64,000 bases of DNA, taken from positions 23,039,835 to 23,103,834 of the forward strand of contig NC_049982.1 of NCBI RefSeq assembly GCF_000003815.2. Direction: 5' to 3'. Positions 48,401 to 58,916 of this stretch are shown here, piece after piece. The number at the start of each line of letters is the position of its first letter. The first letter of the stretch is position 1. Both the position numbers and the translations under genes were made by a program. This DNA is from Branchiostoma floridae. Lineage: Eukaryota; Chordata; Leptocardii; Amphioxiformes; Branchiostomatidae. The notes under the pieces were generated by a model. The model made no database searches. It saw only the letters and a list, made by a program, of their open reading frames with translations, and had not been told where the DNA came from.

Positions 48401-49568
48401 TACTGGTACTTTACAGTTTGGGCAAAAGGTTGAAAGATTGTGACAGCCATACATACAACAGGTAATGCCACCTGAATTCTCTCACATTACAGAAATATAG
48501 GAATAATAATATGCATAATAATAAGGACCGGCACATTTGGTACATCACAGCATCATTCTGAACTGCTATAATAATTGAATCATTCTACAATGCGGCAACT
48601 TTGCAGAAACTGTGCGGTTCCCCTTATTTTTTGCATTTTGCCGCCTTAGCGGCAAAATGCTCTGAGACCAGAATAGTGGCCGTTGTGATGTTGAGATGAA
48701 CGGACCTGTTCAATTCATGCCAAACATTTCTATACCTGTTAAAACAGGCATTTTTTCAACAAGTTCGCACTGGCGCAGTGGTTAAAGTTTACGAATTCTA
48801 AACCAATGCACCCGGTTCGAATCCGGGGAGGTAGTTTTTTTTTTTTTCTTTTTTACACCATTAAAATACTAATTTTTACATCCATTTGGCCACACCAATT
48901 TATTTCTTTGGTTAACGGATTCGCCGCTTCGTTTTTTTGCCGAATAGAAATAAAAATTTAAAAAAACAACTTAAAAATGCCCCGCAACAGAGCTCACTCA
49001 AAAGCAGGCAGTGTAGTGAAATTTGCTGCAGTTCACGCAAATTTTAACAGGTGGCGTCTAGATCTAGATTCAGGCACATATGTGAATCTCTCCATGCGCC
49101 AATATCAGGTTTAGTTACTCTGTTCTATTTATATGACATTTTAATAACTAGAAAAAAACGTTCACACACGCAAACATTGGCAAAATGCCAGCTTTTTTAA
49201 AAGCACTTGTTTTAATTCATAATGCAATAAACTTGAAAGTTTGCATTCTGTGTGTGTGTGTGTGGGGGGGGGGGGGGTAGCATTAGACTATTGATTCAAA
49301 CTTGTGACAGTTATGCATTAACCTTTTTTCTTACATGCATAATATGACATTTTCTCGCCTTTCCAGATGCACCAGTTTTGTGGTTGATCTTGTGAAAGAA
49401 ACAGAAATCTGGTTCAAGGACAGCTACGAGATCTTTGGGGACATCCGAGCGGCGTCCAACAACTTCCGGCTGCTGAAGGCTTACAAGCAGGGTGGGGTGT
49501 GTGTGGGTAGGGTGGTGAAGGCCTGTATTGATGTGGACAACAACATTACCAAGACTGTGGTATATTAA
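39432..49568 (+). CDS. Secreted protein with tectonin/PLL-like beta-propeller, 683 aa
   Basis: Exons: 39432-39776, 42926-43164, 43577-43740, 44244-44386, 45122-45312, 45832-45988, 46357-46526, 47110-47246, 47733-47899, 48259-48395, 49367-49568. All borders are GT-AG with matching phases (2,052 nt). The chosen ATG has a strong context (aaccATGG) and gives a signal peptide (LLLSSFLLLTLSGAYA). An upstream in-frame ATG at 39339 would bury it. Residues 116-413 carry repeated blades with W-x-x-LGG and EVFALGADGKIKHIWQ-type motifs, as in PLL/tectonin-like carbohydrate-binding propellers. Residues about 420-515 (LTVSWRVPEDEAAGADWLGVY, then KYDLRYL) look like an Ig/SKICH-like beta sandwich. The last 165 residues, with paired cysteines (VQCEE, MSCASAKQC), are not recognised. 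A lectin-like extracellular role is inference only. Several N-glycosylation sequons are present. Confidence 0.85.
39936..42484. repeat. Older dispersed repeat, interrupted by a younger element
   Basis: Starts with the palindrome CCTCCATGAAATGTCATGGAGG, a (GT)n run and a segment beginning AACTCATGAACGG. It continues with two diverged units of about 300 bp (about 40130-40440 and 40441-40740). It resumes after 42305 and ends near TTTTCATGGAAGTATGAGGT. The middle is split by the element 40827-42302. A related piece lies at 20215-20365. Confidence 0.6.
40827..42302. mobile_element. PIF/Harbinger-like TIR element (1,476 bp)
   Basis: Inverted termini of about 41 bp with three mismatches start GGGACCGTACGGCGTTTAG on the left and GGGACTGTACGGCATTTAG on the right (complement). 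The flanks are TTA at 40824-40826 and 42303-42305, which fits the 3-bp TWA target of PIF/Harbinger elements. The subterminal parts repeat TTTTTGCTAGGCCCTCCCCC motifs several times. No transposase frame is seen, so it is non-autonomous. Confidence 0.75.
43899..44000. repeat. Perfect 45-bp inverted repeat (hairpin) in intron
   Basis: Arms 43899-43943 and 43956-44000 are exact reverse complements around a 12-bp loop. The outer ends are ACACCAAAAAGTAG. It lies between exons 43577-43740 and 44244-44386 of the propeller gene. A snap-back MITE or a recent inverted duplication are the simplest explanations. Confidence 0.95.
45335..45595. repeat. MITE-like dispersed element in intron
   Basis: Begins with the TTTCATCAGGTTGGTAGATT segment shared with 5490 and ends with GTGAAGAACTTGGCTATCC, shared with 26450. 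It sits between exons 45122-45312 and 45832-45988. Confidence 0.5.
46053..46111. repeat. (CTCA)n microsatellite
   Basis: About 14 tandem CTCA units, intronic in the propeller gene. It is a pure repeat without spacers, so not a CRISPR-like structure. Confidence 0.95.
47266..47320. repeat. Perfect 55-bp palindrome next to a splice donor
   Basis: 27-bp arms are exact complements around one central base (47293). It starts 20 bp after the donor that ends exon 47110-47246 of the propeller gene. In RNA it would form a long hairpin with almost no loop. Confidence 0.95.
48620..48850 (+). repeat. tRNA-derived SINE-like element
   Basis: Box A TGGCGCAGTGG at 48771-48781 and box B GGTTCGAATCC at 48814-48824 are both perfect pol III motifs at tRNA spacing. 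An anticodon-like stem GTTTA/TAAAC and a T-stem CCCGG/CCGGG are present. The acceptor arms do not pair and the loop lacks U33, so this is a SINE head or pseudo-tRNA. A T-rich run follows at 48835-48853. A 12-bp inverted repeat (GCATTTTGCCGC) is at 48633-48660. Confidence 0.6.
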
Positions 49569-50920
49569 AGGCCAGTCTTAAGCCACTGTCACATTTCCAG
49601 AACCTAAGCCTGGCATTATTTTTAGCCAATTTCCAAGCAACGTCAGCGCACTGGTTTGGATGTAGCCTAGAATCAATCCTATTCTAGCTCCAGTTTGATC
49701 CTCTGTTAACATCCATGCAGCATACGTCTTTGCTGATGTTGATTTTTGGAAGTTTATAGCTACCCTGTGCAGATACCTTTAATGACCAATATGCAACCTT
49801 TCCAATTAAATTCCCAACCATGAGATGACACTGATGACCACTAACTTCATGGTAACTGGGGCTCAATGGTGGGCTGACACTGTGCTAAATTGACAGCTCA
49901 CCACAAGTTTTTATCACTTTTTTGGTGCAATACTGATTGAATGGCTGGTCTTGGCCGGGACCATTGTGCCACTTTAGGACATCATGGTTAACTTGATCAG
50001 TTTAGGACTATTTGCTGATTGAAAGTGTTCCATAGAGATGTCACGCAGTGCAATGCAATACAATGCAAACTTGTAACTTATGTTGCAATGTTATTATTAC
50101 ATCTTATATATAAAATCTTTTCAATTATTTCATTGTGAAGAGGACACACTGTTCACAACCTTGAGTGAAATTTGTTGTTCACTAGAAGGTTGCCAAATTG
50201 CAGATTCGCTAGAGTCAAGCATATTTTCATCCCAATCTACCAATTGTTTTGGTTGGGGCTTGGCAACCATTGAATATCACCCAATCTAAAAAATCATGCA
50301 GTGCTTGGAGGGCACTGAATGTATTACTGACAAGAATGTCCAAGCTTGCAGACTCATTGGGCAAGTTCTATCCCTGCTGTATGATACTGCTATTGATTCA
50401 AAGTTCTCATTGTCAATCAAATTGCATTTGAAGCTTTCTATAGCTGCACTGTAACTAACAACAAACTAGAATTCATGCCATGTAAAATCAATTAATGTAA
50501 TGAGACGTTTGGACCAAATGGTAATAAGTATCCTTAAGGCACTTACAAGTACTATATAAACAACTATAAAAAACTAAGGCAGGCTTTAGCTGGACATGGT
50601 GGGAAGGTCCAACAGTAGTGTATGGATTTTAAATATGATATATCGACTTTATTTGACTTTGTCAGTTACAATACAGTAACAGTAAAACATTTTAGACATA
50701 CTAAATGTAGGTATCTGTCTCGAGTCTTGAGACATAAACTTAGCAAAAGCAAAGAATGTAAATGGTACTGGCCGAAAATGAAATGACATAATTTTGGTTT
50801 AAGCTAAAAGCTGTACAGTAGTGTATAATATGTTGTTGAGTGTTGTATGATTGTATGATTCTATTTGTTTATTACAAGCAAGTTATTTCCATTCCAGCTT
50901 TGTTGACAAGAATACTAGTA
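49569..50920. other. 3'UTR and flank of the propeller gene
   Basis: AT-rich sequence without credible coding frames. A variant signal ATTAAA lies at 49805-49810 and a canonical AATAAA only at 51440-51445, beyond the pogo-like MITE. Which is used cannot be told from the sequence. Confidence 0.4.
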
Positions 50921-51386
50921 CAGTCAAACCTGCCCGAGCGACCACCTCTTCTCAGCGACCACCTGGCCATTTCGACCGCTTTTTCCCATTGACGTAAGCA
51001 TTAAGCGACCTTTTCTCAACGACCACCTGGCCAACGCGACCGCGACCGGCCCAAATTGGGACCCATAACGACCGCATCATTTTCAAAATTGAGGTTTCCA
51101 TCGATTTTTTATGATAACTAGCGCGATTTTGTGCCGAAATCGGCCAGTTTGCGTCGGATTTTGGGGTTCGATTTACAGTTTACAGTGTGTGCGTTGTATT
51201 GGACATTACAGACCTCGCTTCTTTGCGTGCGTGCGGTTTGCTTGCTATTTGCCATTTAACACAACGGAAATCATTTAAACTTTGCATCGGGCATGTTTTG
51301 AGTCGATACTCTTCTCAGCGACCACCTGTCCAAATCGACCGCTTTTTTCCGGTCCCCAGGGTGGTCGTCTTGGGCAGGTTTGACTG
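50921..51386. mobile_element. pogo/Tc1-like MITE (466 bp)
   Basis: Termini CAGTCAAACCTGCCCGAGCG (left) and CAGTCAAACCTGCCCAAGAC (complement of right) are flanked by TA on both sides. Subterminal CGACCACCT motifs repeat on both arms. CAGT ends with a TA duplication fit pogo-like Tc1/mariner MITEs. No transposase is present. Confidence 0.8.
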
Positions 51387-51740
51387 TAACTACATGCACT
51401 TTTACTTTGTGCATGTACATAAGATAAGCTTAATAAGGAAATAAAGGTGGTAATGTTGGTTTTTAGTGTGCTTTTCACTTATAGTTATTAAAATGTTACA
51501 CATAATTGTGGACTAGGTTATATCTGAAAGGATCAAGCAGTGCCTGCACCTATCAAAAATTGGTTTGACTCATTGTGCAGTGATAGTAACTGTACTTGGT
51601 TAGCACAGCACCTCAAAATAGCCTTCTTTATGTCAACAACCAATTGCAACAGCCAAACCAAGTTTTTCGGTAATTCCCTAATAGACATAGATGAGAAATG
51701 ACAACAAAATTCTGTCCATGAAAATCTACATTCATGCTGA

Positions 51741-53300
51741 TTAACCATAATTATAACGGTCTCTGTTTTCAGTGCTTTCTGTCTTCATCTTGCACAGATC
51801 AAACTGGTAACGGCGATCCCTGCAAAAAAAAGATTTTTTTCATTTTTGATTGAGCTATTTTCCACTAAGTACGGTTCCTCAAGCAAATGCCAGGCAAGCG
51901 TTGTAGATTACTGTTGTTTGTTTGATTCTGCATCACTTCATGCTGCCCTGCATTATAAAATCTGGCACTCATCTATTCAAATCATTTGATTGTATGGGGT
52001 TATGATGGTTGAACGTCATCTTGCACAAAACAAAATTGATCCTAAGGAGTGAAATATATATGCATTCACCATCTTTGACGAATACGGAAATTAAAGCGCC
52101 TTTGTCATTATCATTGAGCGACGGCACTGGTGCACTGGCCTGCGATCCGTCCCTTCACTGCCCTATCACTATCCAGCCAATCAGATATTCCCCCTCATGC
52201 TGTTGAAGGGAAAAGTGGAAGCCAATCACATTTCCTATTGACCATAAGCGGCGACGTGATTGGCTGGCAACTTTCCTATCAACAACAGGAGGGGGGGGTA
52301 TTAATGCAGTGAGAAGGAAGGATCGTAGGCCTATGTTGTAGGCAAAATTGCAAGCCAATCACGTTTCCTGCTGACCATTTGCGGCGACGTGATTGGCATC
52401 CGAGGCCGTTGAATGATCACTTGTCAAGTTTAGATACTCAAATCATGCCTGGCATGAAAGGATTCATCATTGCAACATTTTAGTAACTGGGCGCTTTGAG
52501 GCTTGTGCTTCCCAGCCCAACGTACCTCTTCCCTGTGCTGAAGTCACTATGGATCCCACGCATGAAGTAGCCGGAGGGGGAAGAGAAGTTCAAGTCGTCA
52601 TTCCACTCGTTGCTTTCAATGGTTGTCAGGCAGTTGTACGCGAGGTAAGAGCCGGGCCTACAACACTTCACCTTCCATCGCCTGTCATTTTTGTCATCCC
52701 GGAAAGTGCTAAAAAACAAAAAAATCGAAAATTTCATACTTTCGCGATATGAGGAGTTCTGTCAATATATTGATGCCACAGTTCTAGCCATTACAGATGT
52801 TAGTATTCCTCTCCTTCCTTTAATCAATCTCGGCTATTTCCCTTCCACAATGGGCCATTCTACCACACAACTTCAGGAAGAGCCTAGGGTGTTGACCTGT
52901 AATGCTGCAGTACCTGGAAATACTGCTAGAGCCCCAAATCGTATTTTCGGAACCTTAATAACTACTCACACACTAAAATTAATACAAATCCATCATAAGT
53001 ATCTTGTTTTATAGGTGCGAACACACAAACAACCAAAACAATATCCCCGCTGCAGGTAAACCTCCTTTCAGAAAGGTAACAAAGTAGGTGAAATACTGAT
53101 AGTGTCAATCTACATCTAGCAATGTCTGTCGTAAGTGTTGCGTGCCCTAGCGAAAATTGCCATCCATCGCAAACTCCGAACATAACCAAAATCTTCCGTT
53201 GGCAAAATCGTGCCTAGCGTGTGTATGCCAAGACGATTTTGCAACCGGAACATCTTTTGGAGATAAGCAAACTCTGACAAACGTATATGTAACCAAGAGT

Positions 53301-53345
<45 letters not shown>

Positions 53346-54928
53346 TGATCGTATGTATGTGTGTGTGTGTGCGTGCGTGCGTGCGTGTGTGTGTGTGTGT
53401 GCATGTGCTTGCGTACCCGCATAACTGAGTGCACGTACATGAATGAATGATAGTGATAACACCATACCAACAACCACATACCTGTAAAACCCGGTAATGA
53501 GGCTGTTGAACGGACACTGGAACGCCATGATACCCCCGAAGTCGTTGATGTAAGGCGACCAGAAGCACTCATTCAACTCTAGATCGTCACCCGTTAAAAC
53601 CTTACAGCCAAACGCCCAGGCACGGTCGGACGGGGAACTACAGTAGCTGCTTGTGACTGATGAGATCACCTGATTTTTCGCACATTCGAATGTGAAGGGG
53701 TCCCTGTAAGATAAAACCAAAAGATAAGAAACTGAACACGGCAGAGGCTCCGGAGGTCATCTATTCCACGTAGCAAAAAAAAACAACGCACTGCCGGACC
53801 TGATTATAACAAACACGAAGGACTGATACGAGCAGCCCTCCACCCTGCCTCCGCTGGGTCTCAGTGACCACTCTGTGTTCTCTGAACCCCGAGTCGCAAC
53901 GGTTATTCCGGTGTTATATAGATACAGATAAAGTTGCCTGGAGGTTGGGCTCACTTGTCCAATATTGTATCATTGTGGGTGAGTTGCAGAATGGCACAGA
54001 AATGGCACAGAAAAATGTAATAAGTTTATACACTTAAGATCTTTATATATCTGCATCAAATTTATTGGTACGCTGAACTGCGAAAGCTTTACGAACTGCC
54101 CTTTCAGTGTAAAACACATGCTCTTTGTCTTTTTAGGCAAGTATCTCGTAAATAGTTTGCAATAGAAACATTCTTTATTCTTTAGGCCACAACACGAGTA
54201 AAAGGCAGCCTCATGGCCTTCTTGAGGCCGTAGAGACACTGGGTTGTTAATCCACTGTCTGACGCCGTGAGTGACGGCAACGTAAAGGCAGACGGAGCCC
54301 AACCCTCTCCTTCCACTGCCTTTTACCCTCACAACCAAAGCCAGGTACCCATTGTTACACTTCGATCATGTCGATAGAGTGAGGAAACCGTGCTTGTAAA
54401 GTGCCTTTCCCAAGAACACAACATCTAGCTAGTAATGCCAGAAATCGAACCCATGATATGTTGATCTTGTGATGCTAGCCACTCGGAAACTCGACGCCAC
54501 GAGCAATTAGCATTGTCCATTGAGTATTGAGCATATATCTTTGAAAACCAAAAGCAACTGTCTTTCTCAATGGTATTGAAATATAAACAAACGCCAACGG
54601 ACAAAGAACTACAAGAAGAATGTACTTGCACTCACCCGAATTNNNNNNNNNNNNNNNNNNNNNNNNNNNNNNNNNNNNNNNNNNNNNNNNNNNNNNNNNN
54701 NNNNNNNNNNNNNNNNNNNNNNNNNNNNNNNNNNNNNNNNNNGATATGGATTTCCGTCGGGGCCGTGGTGTTTAACGTTACTTGGCCGATGTCTGTACCC
54801 ACGGTAGATGCTTCCACTGAATGGCGGCGGGCTCGGCCGTGGCTCGACAGATCTCCTTTCCCGACCCTCACAGACGGAGCCGCATTTGTGACTGCAAGAA
54901 GAATCATCATGCTAAACGCAAGCAACAT
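51741..54928 (-). CDS. Dermatopontin-like protein, copy A (interrupted by assembly gap)
   Basis: Dermatopontin is a small secreted matrix protein that binds decorin, TGF-beta and collagen fibrils. Exons: 54636-54928 (containing a 100-N gap), 53482-53703, 52526-52708, 51741-51819. The junctions agree in phase. Exon 1 gives a signal peptide MLLAFSMMILLAVTNAA and a dibasic-rich propeptide-like stretch. Family features are three D-R-x-(W/Y) motifs (SDRAWAFGC, DRRWKVKCC, DRRYQFDLC), conserved cysteines, and FWSPYINDFGG. The C-terminal exon is longer than in copy B (ends NRDRYNYG). Length cannot be given because of the gap. Antisense to it, intron 1 holds a LINE fragment; intron 2 holds a (TG)n run. 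It is paralogous to 58917-61327. Confidence 0.9.
52221..52397. repeat. Duplicated inverted CCAAT units in copy-A intron 3
   Basis: Two 44-bp units (52221-52264 and 52354-52397) each start GCCAATCAC and end GTGATTGGC, so each has inverted CCAAT boxes around a GCGGCGACGT core. They are absent from the same intron of copy B. Confidence 0.7.
53300..53402. repeat. (TG)n microsatellite, copy-A intron 2
   Basis: Two TG-rich runs interrupted by ATCGTATGTATG and by a GCGT stretch. The His/Thr-rich open frames seen on the minus strand here are a by-product of the repeat. Confidence 0.95.
53791..53900 (+). pseudogene. LINE endonuclease fragment, copy-A intron 1
   Basis: The plus strand reads LPDLIITNTKD, stop, then LPPLGLSDHSVF, which is the DLIxTN...PPLGxSDH end of a non-LTR retrotransposon endonuclease domain. 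An in-frame TGA breaks it. The same fragment, without that stop, sits in copy-B intron 1 (60309-60419). Confidence 0.75.
54396..54500. repeat. SINE-like tail, copy-A intron 1
   Basis: GTGCCTTTCCCAAGAACACA, then AGAAATCGAACCCATGA, with diverged counterparts at 60840-60960 (copy B) and 24770-24865 (MCM9 intron). Confidence 0.5.
54643..54742. other. Assembly gap (100 N)
   Basis: Exactly 100 N, the usual placeholder for a gap of unknown size. It falls inside coding exon 1 of dermatopontin copy A and hides the end of the propeptide-like region. Confidence 0.98.
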
Positions 54929-55261
54929 CCTGAGGCAAGTCTGTTTCTTTTATGCTAACAATTAGATTTATTGTATTGAGCTCTTAAATGTAAGCTGAGC
55001 TATGCTATGTCATGAAATTGTCTCAATGACAGAATCAACCGAATCTTGTTCTAGCTGCTTTCCTGTTCGTGCTTCGTACAATGGCAGGATGTCAGCAAAG
55101 AATGCCAACTTTCAGTGGTTATTTTGAGACTGTACAAGACTGGCTGCTTTAGATAACGAAAAAAAACTTCCTCGCACATCCGCACTGTCTTGCTTTTGTT
55201 GGCATTTTGTTGGCAATCGTCATGGTCAATGGGCAATGGGTTTGAGTCGTCAGTATTTTAA

Positions 55262-56156
55262 AGATCATGTTAAAAATATGTACTATTGAGTAAAAGATTC
55301 TCCGATTGAAGTGTGGCCCATCAAACTGTCTCTTCCCTTACTGCTGGGAAGAAAGAAAAATTGACGAAGGTTACCGTTACAAGTCAAATCAAACAACCTG
55401 ATAGATTATCAACACAGTTCTAAGATAGTGGATGATGTCTGATACCTCTGAGCATTTATTAAGTTGCTTGATTTATTTTGTCCCATTGAAACAACTGTAT
55501 TTTTTATCATATAGCCAGGGGACGTGGAACAATCAGAAGGCCCCATTTCATGCTGGTTATGACGCCGTAACAGATGGAAAATCATCAACAGCCGTGCATT
55601 AATCGTTTCATTAATGCACACGTGCATTAATGACTTTTGAAAGTTTGAACCAATCAGAAGGACAGGCAGAGAGGGACAAGGGCCATTGCAGGTGGTACTG
55701 GCTCCTTCTATTAACATCGATAGCGCGTTTCTTTCTTCAGAGAAAAACTTTACCGTCTTTAAATAACACAAATAAACGTAAAATATATGAAATAAAAGAT
55801 ACAAATTATTTCAATTTAAGTCGAACATAAACAGAACGACCGAAAACAGAATGTTTCACACCCCGCCCCCACTGTAAGTGGAACAATCCACAATGACAGC
55901 CATGTTTTTCAGGCTTTGCCCTCCTGTTACAACTCCTTACGGAAATTCTGCAGCAGTTTTACAACCAAAAATCTCAGAGACAGGTTTAGAGTCATTGTTC
56001 GAGTGACGAGGGAATCTTGGGGAGACACACAGGAACCAGCGGAAGTTGAATACCAAGGAAGAACCCGTGGCGGCAAAGGAAAACAGAAACCGATCCCAAC
56101 AAGTTTACCTTGAGGATGCCTTTGTTATTTGTATCATAGCGAATTAGCTTTGCTGC
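55262..56156. other. Intergenic, between dermatopontin copies (left part)
   Basis: Sequence to about 55400 still aligns with the flank of copy B (AAGTGTGGCC, TTATCAACACA). Beyond that I see no gene. TGCATTAAT occurs three times around 55595-55635, with a near-palindrome at 55612-55635. Confidence 0.4.
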
Positions 56157-57256
56157 TTGGCCCCCTTTCCACTTGACGGCGCTCTCACCGCGCTCTCGCT
56201 GCGATAGAAAATTGGCCAGAGCGCGGTGAGAGCGCCGCGACGCCAGAAAAAGCTGCTCTAGTGGAACATGTCTCTCCGGCGACCCCAGCGCACTCTCACC
56301 GCGACGAAAAACTCAAATGTCAGCATATTTTTATGAGGTACCAAAGTGTCGAAAGATTACTCAACGAGATTCAGAGATAAAGAACGAATCTTTTGACGTA
56401 TGGTGTGATTTGGTATCTTTGAAGTCATCCTTTTACGTCTTACATAACATTCAAAGTATAAAACCAAGGCTGTAAACAAATCCAGTTTTGGTCACTATAC
56501 AGTCACTTAGCCTAGAAATACACGTTTGTCTTGCTTCTTTTTTCTTAAATCTGTCATGTAACTTGTTCACCATTAATTTCTTTATCATGCCTCGTTATCA
56601 GTGAAAATCATACAACACTAAAACACTTAGATTTAATGAAAATAGGACTTCGATGATCTAGATTTACAGATGAAGAACAAGAAAACCTAAGTCACAATAT
56701 TGAAAATCAAAAATATGTTGAGAAATGATAAACCTTTGATTTTTAAACCTTTGTCTTTCCATCGCAGTTTGTTTTATAGTACATCATCGGTACATTTTGA
56801 ACTCTTGGTTCTGTCTGTGTCAAACATCATCGGTGCATTTTGAACTCTTGGTTCTGTCTGTGTCAAATAGCTATAGACTTCTTGACAAACCGCAGTTGAG
56901 AGCGCAGAGGGAGCGCGGTGAGAGCGCCGTCCTAGCTAAATTGGTATCATAAACTACTGTTGAGACCTATTTCGCTCGCCGCGCTCGCTGTGCGCTCTGT
57001 AGGCGCTCACGGCGCTCGCTGCGCGCTCTCTTGGCGCGCTCTCTGCGCTCATCGGTGGATCACCGTCCACGGCGCTCTCACGGCGACTGTTTTGAGCAGG
57101 TTTAAAACAGTCGCGGAGCTGATGGCGACCATGGCGCTCCCACCGCGCTCTTTGCGCGCTCCCATGGCGACCTTGGCGATCCCACCGCGCTCTCTCTGTG
57201 CTCTTCCCAATTTGAGGTCACACAGAGAGCGCCGTCCTAGTGGAAAGGGGGTATAA
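56157..57256. mobile_element. GCGCTC-rich TIR element (about 1.1 kb)
   Basis: Inverted ends CCCCCTTTCCACTTGACGGC (left) and CCCCCTTTCCACTAGGACGG (complement of right). GCTGC at 56152-56156 and 57257-57261 is a possible 5-bp target duplication. The arms are dense in GGCGCTCTCACCGCGCTC motifs in both orientations. A 45-bp internal direct duplication (TTTTGAACTCTTGGTTCTGT) lies at about 56783-56868. No transposase frame. Superfamily not assigned. Confidence 0.65.
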
Positions 57257-58916
57257 GCTGCATTAGTGGTTCGTTTGTTTCTAGAAATACTGTGCAATTC
57301 TTTAACTTGTTGAATTATTGTTTTAGGTTTGTAAAACCTTGCGACAGAAATACAGTTGAGATATGTACATACACAGTTCAAATTCACTCGACAAATGAAG
57401 TATTCCGTTATCATAAATTAAAATTAGCACAGACGTCAGAGTTTGTCTTTGATCTGAGTCAAGTTGTTACCTACAATTCTCATGGACCTGTACGACATAG
57501 TATGGAACATGTATGACATATCATTGAATAAAGGACGTATGTGTTATAACAAGGAATTTTTCTGTTTTGTATTTGTCAGTTTGGATGGACCAGGATGGGC
57601 TATATGATAATACCGTTAATGACCCGCCTGTTCCTCGCTTCGCTCACTCGGCGGTTTTATTCGGTGGTTATAGCAAAGGACCAGGCGTTATGACACGATA
57701 TACACCTCGGGGCGGGTCATTAACCCTTAATTAGCAACTTAGTGGATTTAAAAATAGAATACTGGTTCTGATGTAGTCTAAGAGAGTTAGAAATAGATTG
57801 ATGTACACATATCTGATTTGCATAATTCAAACTGTCCCGTAACAAATATTGTGGTTCCGCGATAAGCAATGGCAGCCCTGCAGTTCCAGTTTCCAGCTGC
57901 TATACTCTACTCTTGCAACCTTTAGCTTTACTAGAATGCGTCACAGGCAAGACATTGCATCGCAATCTTGGGGGTCCGTATTTTCTGCATTTTGAGAGGC
58001 AAATCATGCTGTTGATAGTGGTTGTCTGTCGTTCTTTTAACTGCCACTCCATTGAATAAAGGGCGGTGTATGTTTGTAAGGCCATGAATATACAGAAACA
58101 TATGTTGCTGTGTGAGCATTGTAACTTATCGTAATCTAGTGTGTCCGGATTTAGAATTTTTCATAACTTAAAATGTCATTTTCCTGCCTTTTATAGGCAA
58201 AGAATGTGGCCAAGAGCGGTTGATTTTCGGTATTCCCGTCGATATATAACGTTTAACGTTATAATTATGTGTGTACGAACTTTAGCAAGATTTTGTGTAA
58301 AATGATAGCAATTTCTGTGGAACATTTCCAAGTTGGCAAAAAATGGAAAGAAATGAGAATTGTCGGTACTTAGGATGGTATATGTATGTGTGTGTGTGTG
58401 TCTGTGTTTGTGGTTCAATTTTTGTTTCAATGAAAACATTGAGTCAGAGATATTTTAGCCGAAGATTGGTATACGAAAATATGTCCAGTTTCTGAAGACA
58501 GAACTGTATTTTCTTCTATCAGGATGATTAACAGTATGTACATATTATTAAGTAAAGAGCACTAAATATTGATTAGCCTTATCATAAAACTGAAAAATAT
58601 TAATGGACTGAATGGCTGAACAGATGAGATACAGTTTATAGCTTTATCATATTCCTGTTAAGAAAATGAGGCTGAATAAAAGAATAGGACAATGACACCT
58701 TATGTAATTGAACGATGACATCAAAGGCGTCACCCACCATAACCAGCATATGTTAAACAGTAACGTGTACGTTAGTCAACTTTGGTTGTATGTATATATC
58801 TTAGAATAAAAGCAATGAAACAAAAAGGGAAGAGCAATAAGATGTAGATCATGCTTCACTCGATCCATCAGATCCATGTGGATCCTCAAATAGCGTGACT
58901 TGAAGGTTAACGTTCA
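57257..58916. other. Intergenic, between dermatopontin copies (right part)
   Basis: AT-rich, with a TTAA-flanked mini-element at 57616-57723 and a short (GT)n at 58384-58400. I see no gene, and no clear minus-strand AATAAA for dermatopontin copy B. Confidence 0.4.
57616..57723. mobile_element. TTAA-flanked mini-element (108 bp)
   Basis: TTAATGACCCGCC at the left and its exact complement GGCGGGTCATTAA at the right. The TTAA border is the piggyBac target, but 100 bp of interior is too little for a firm assignment. Confidence 0.55.

Noticed and set aside
48764-48837. Functional tRNA gene
   Set aside because: Boxes A and B match, but the 7-bp acceptor arms do not pair (TTCGCAC against GAGGTAG) and the anticodon loop has G at position 33. 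Treated as SINE head.
53116-53720. Long His/Thr-rich protein on the minus strand
   Set aside because: The His/Thr tract is translation of the (TG)n microsatellite in intron 2 of dermatopontin copy A. The real exon ends at 53482 with a good donor.
55409-55804. Minus-strand open frame of 131 codons between the dermatopontin copies
   Set aside because: AT-rich, no splice context, no recognisable domain, and it includes inverted TGCATTAAT repeats. No support as a gene.
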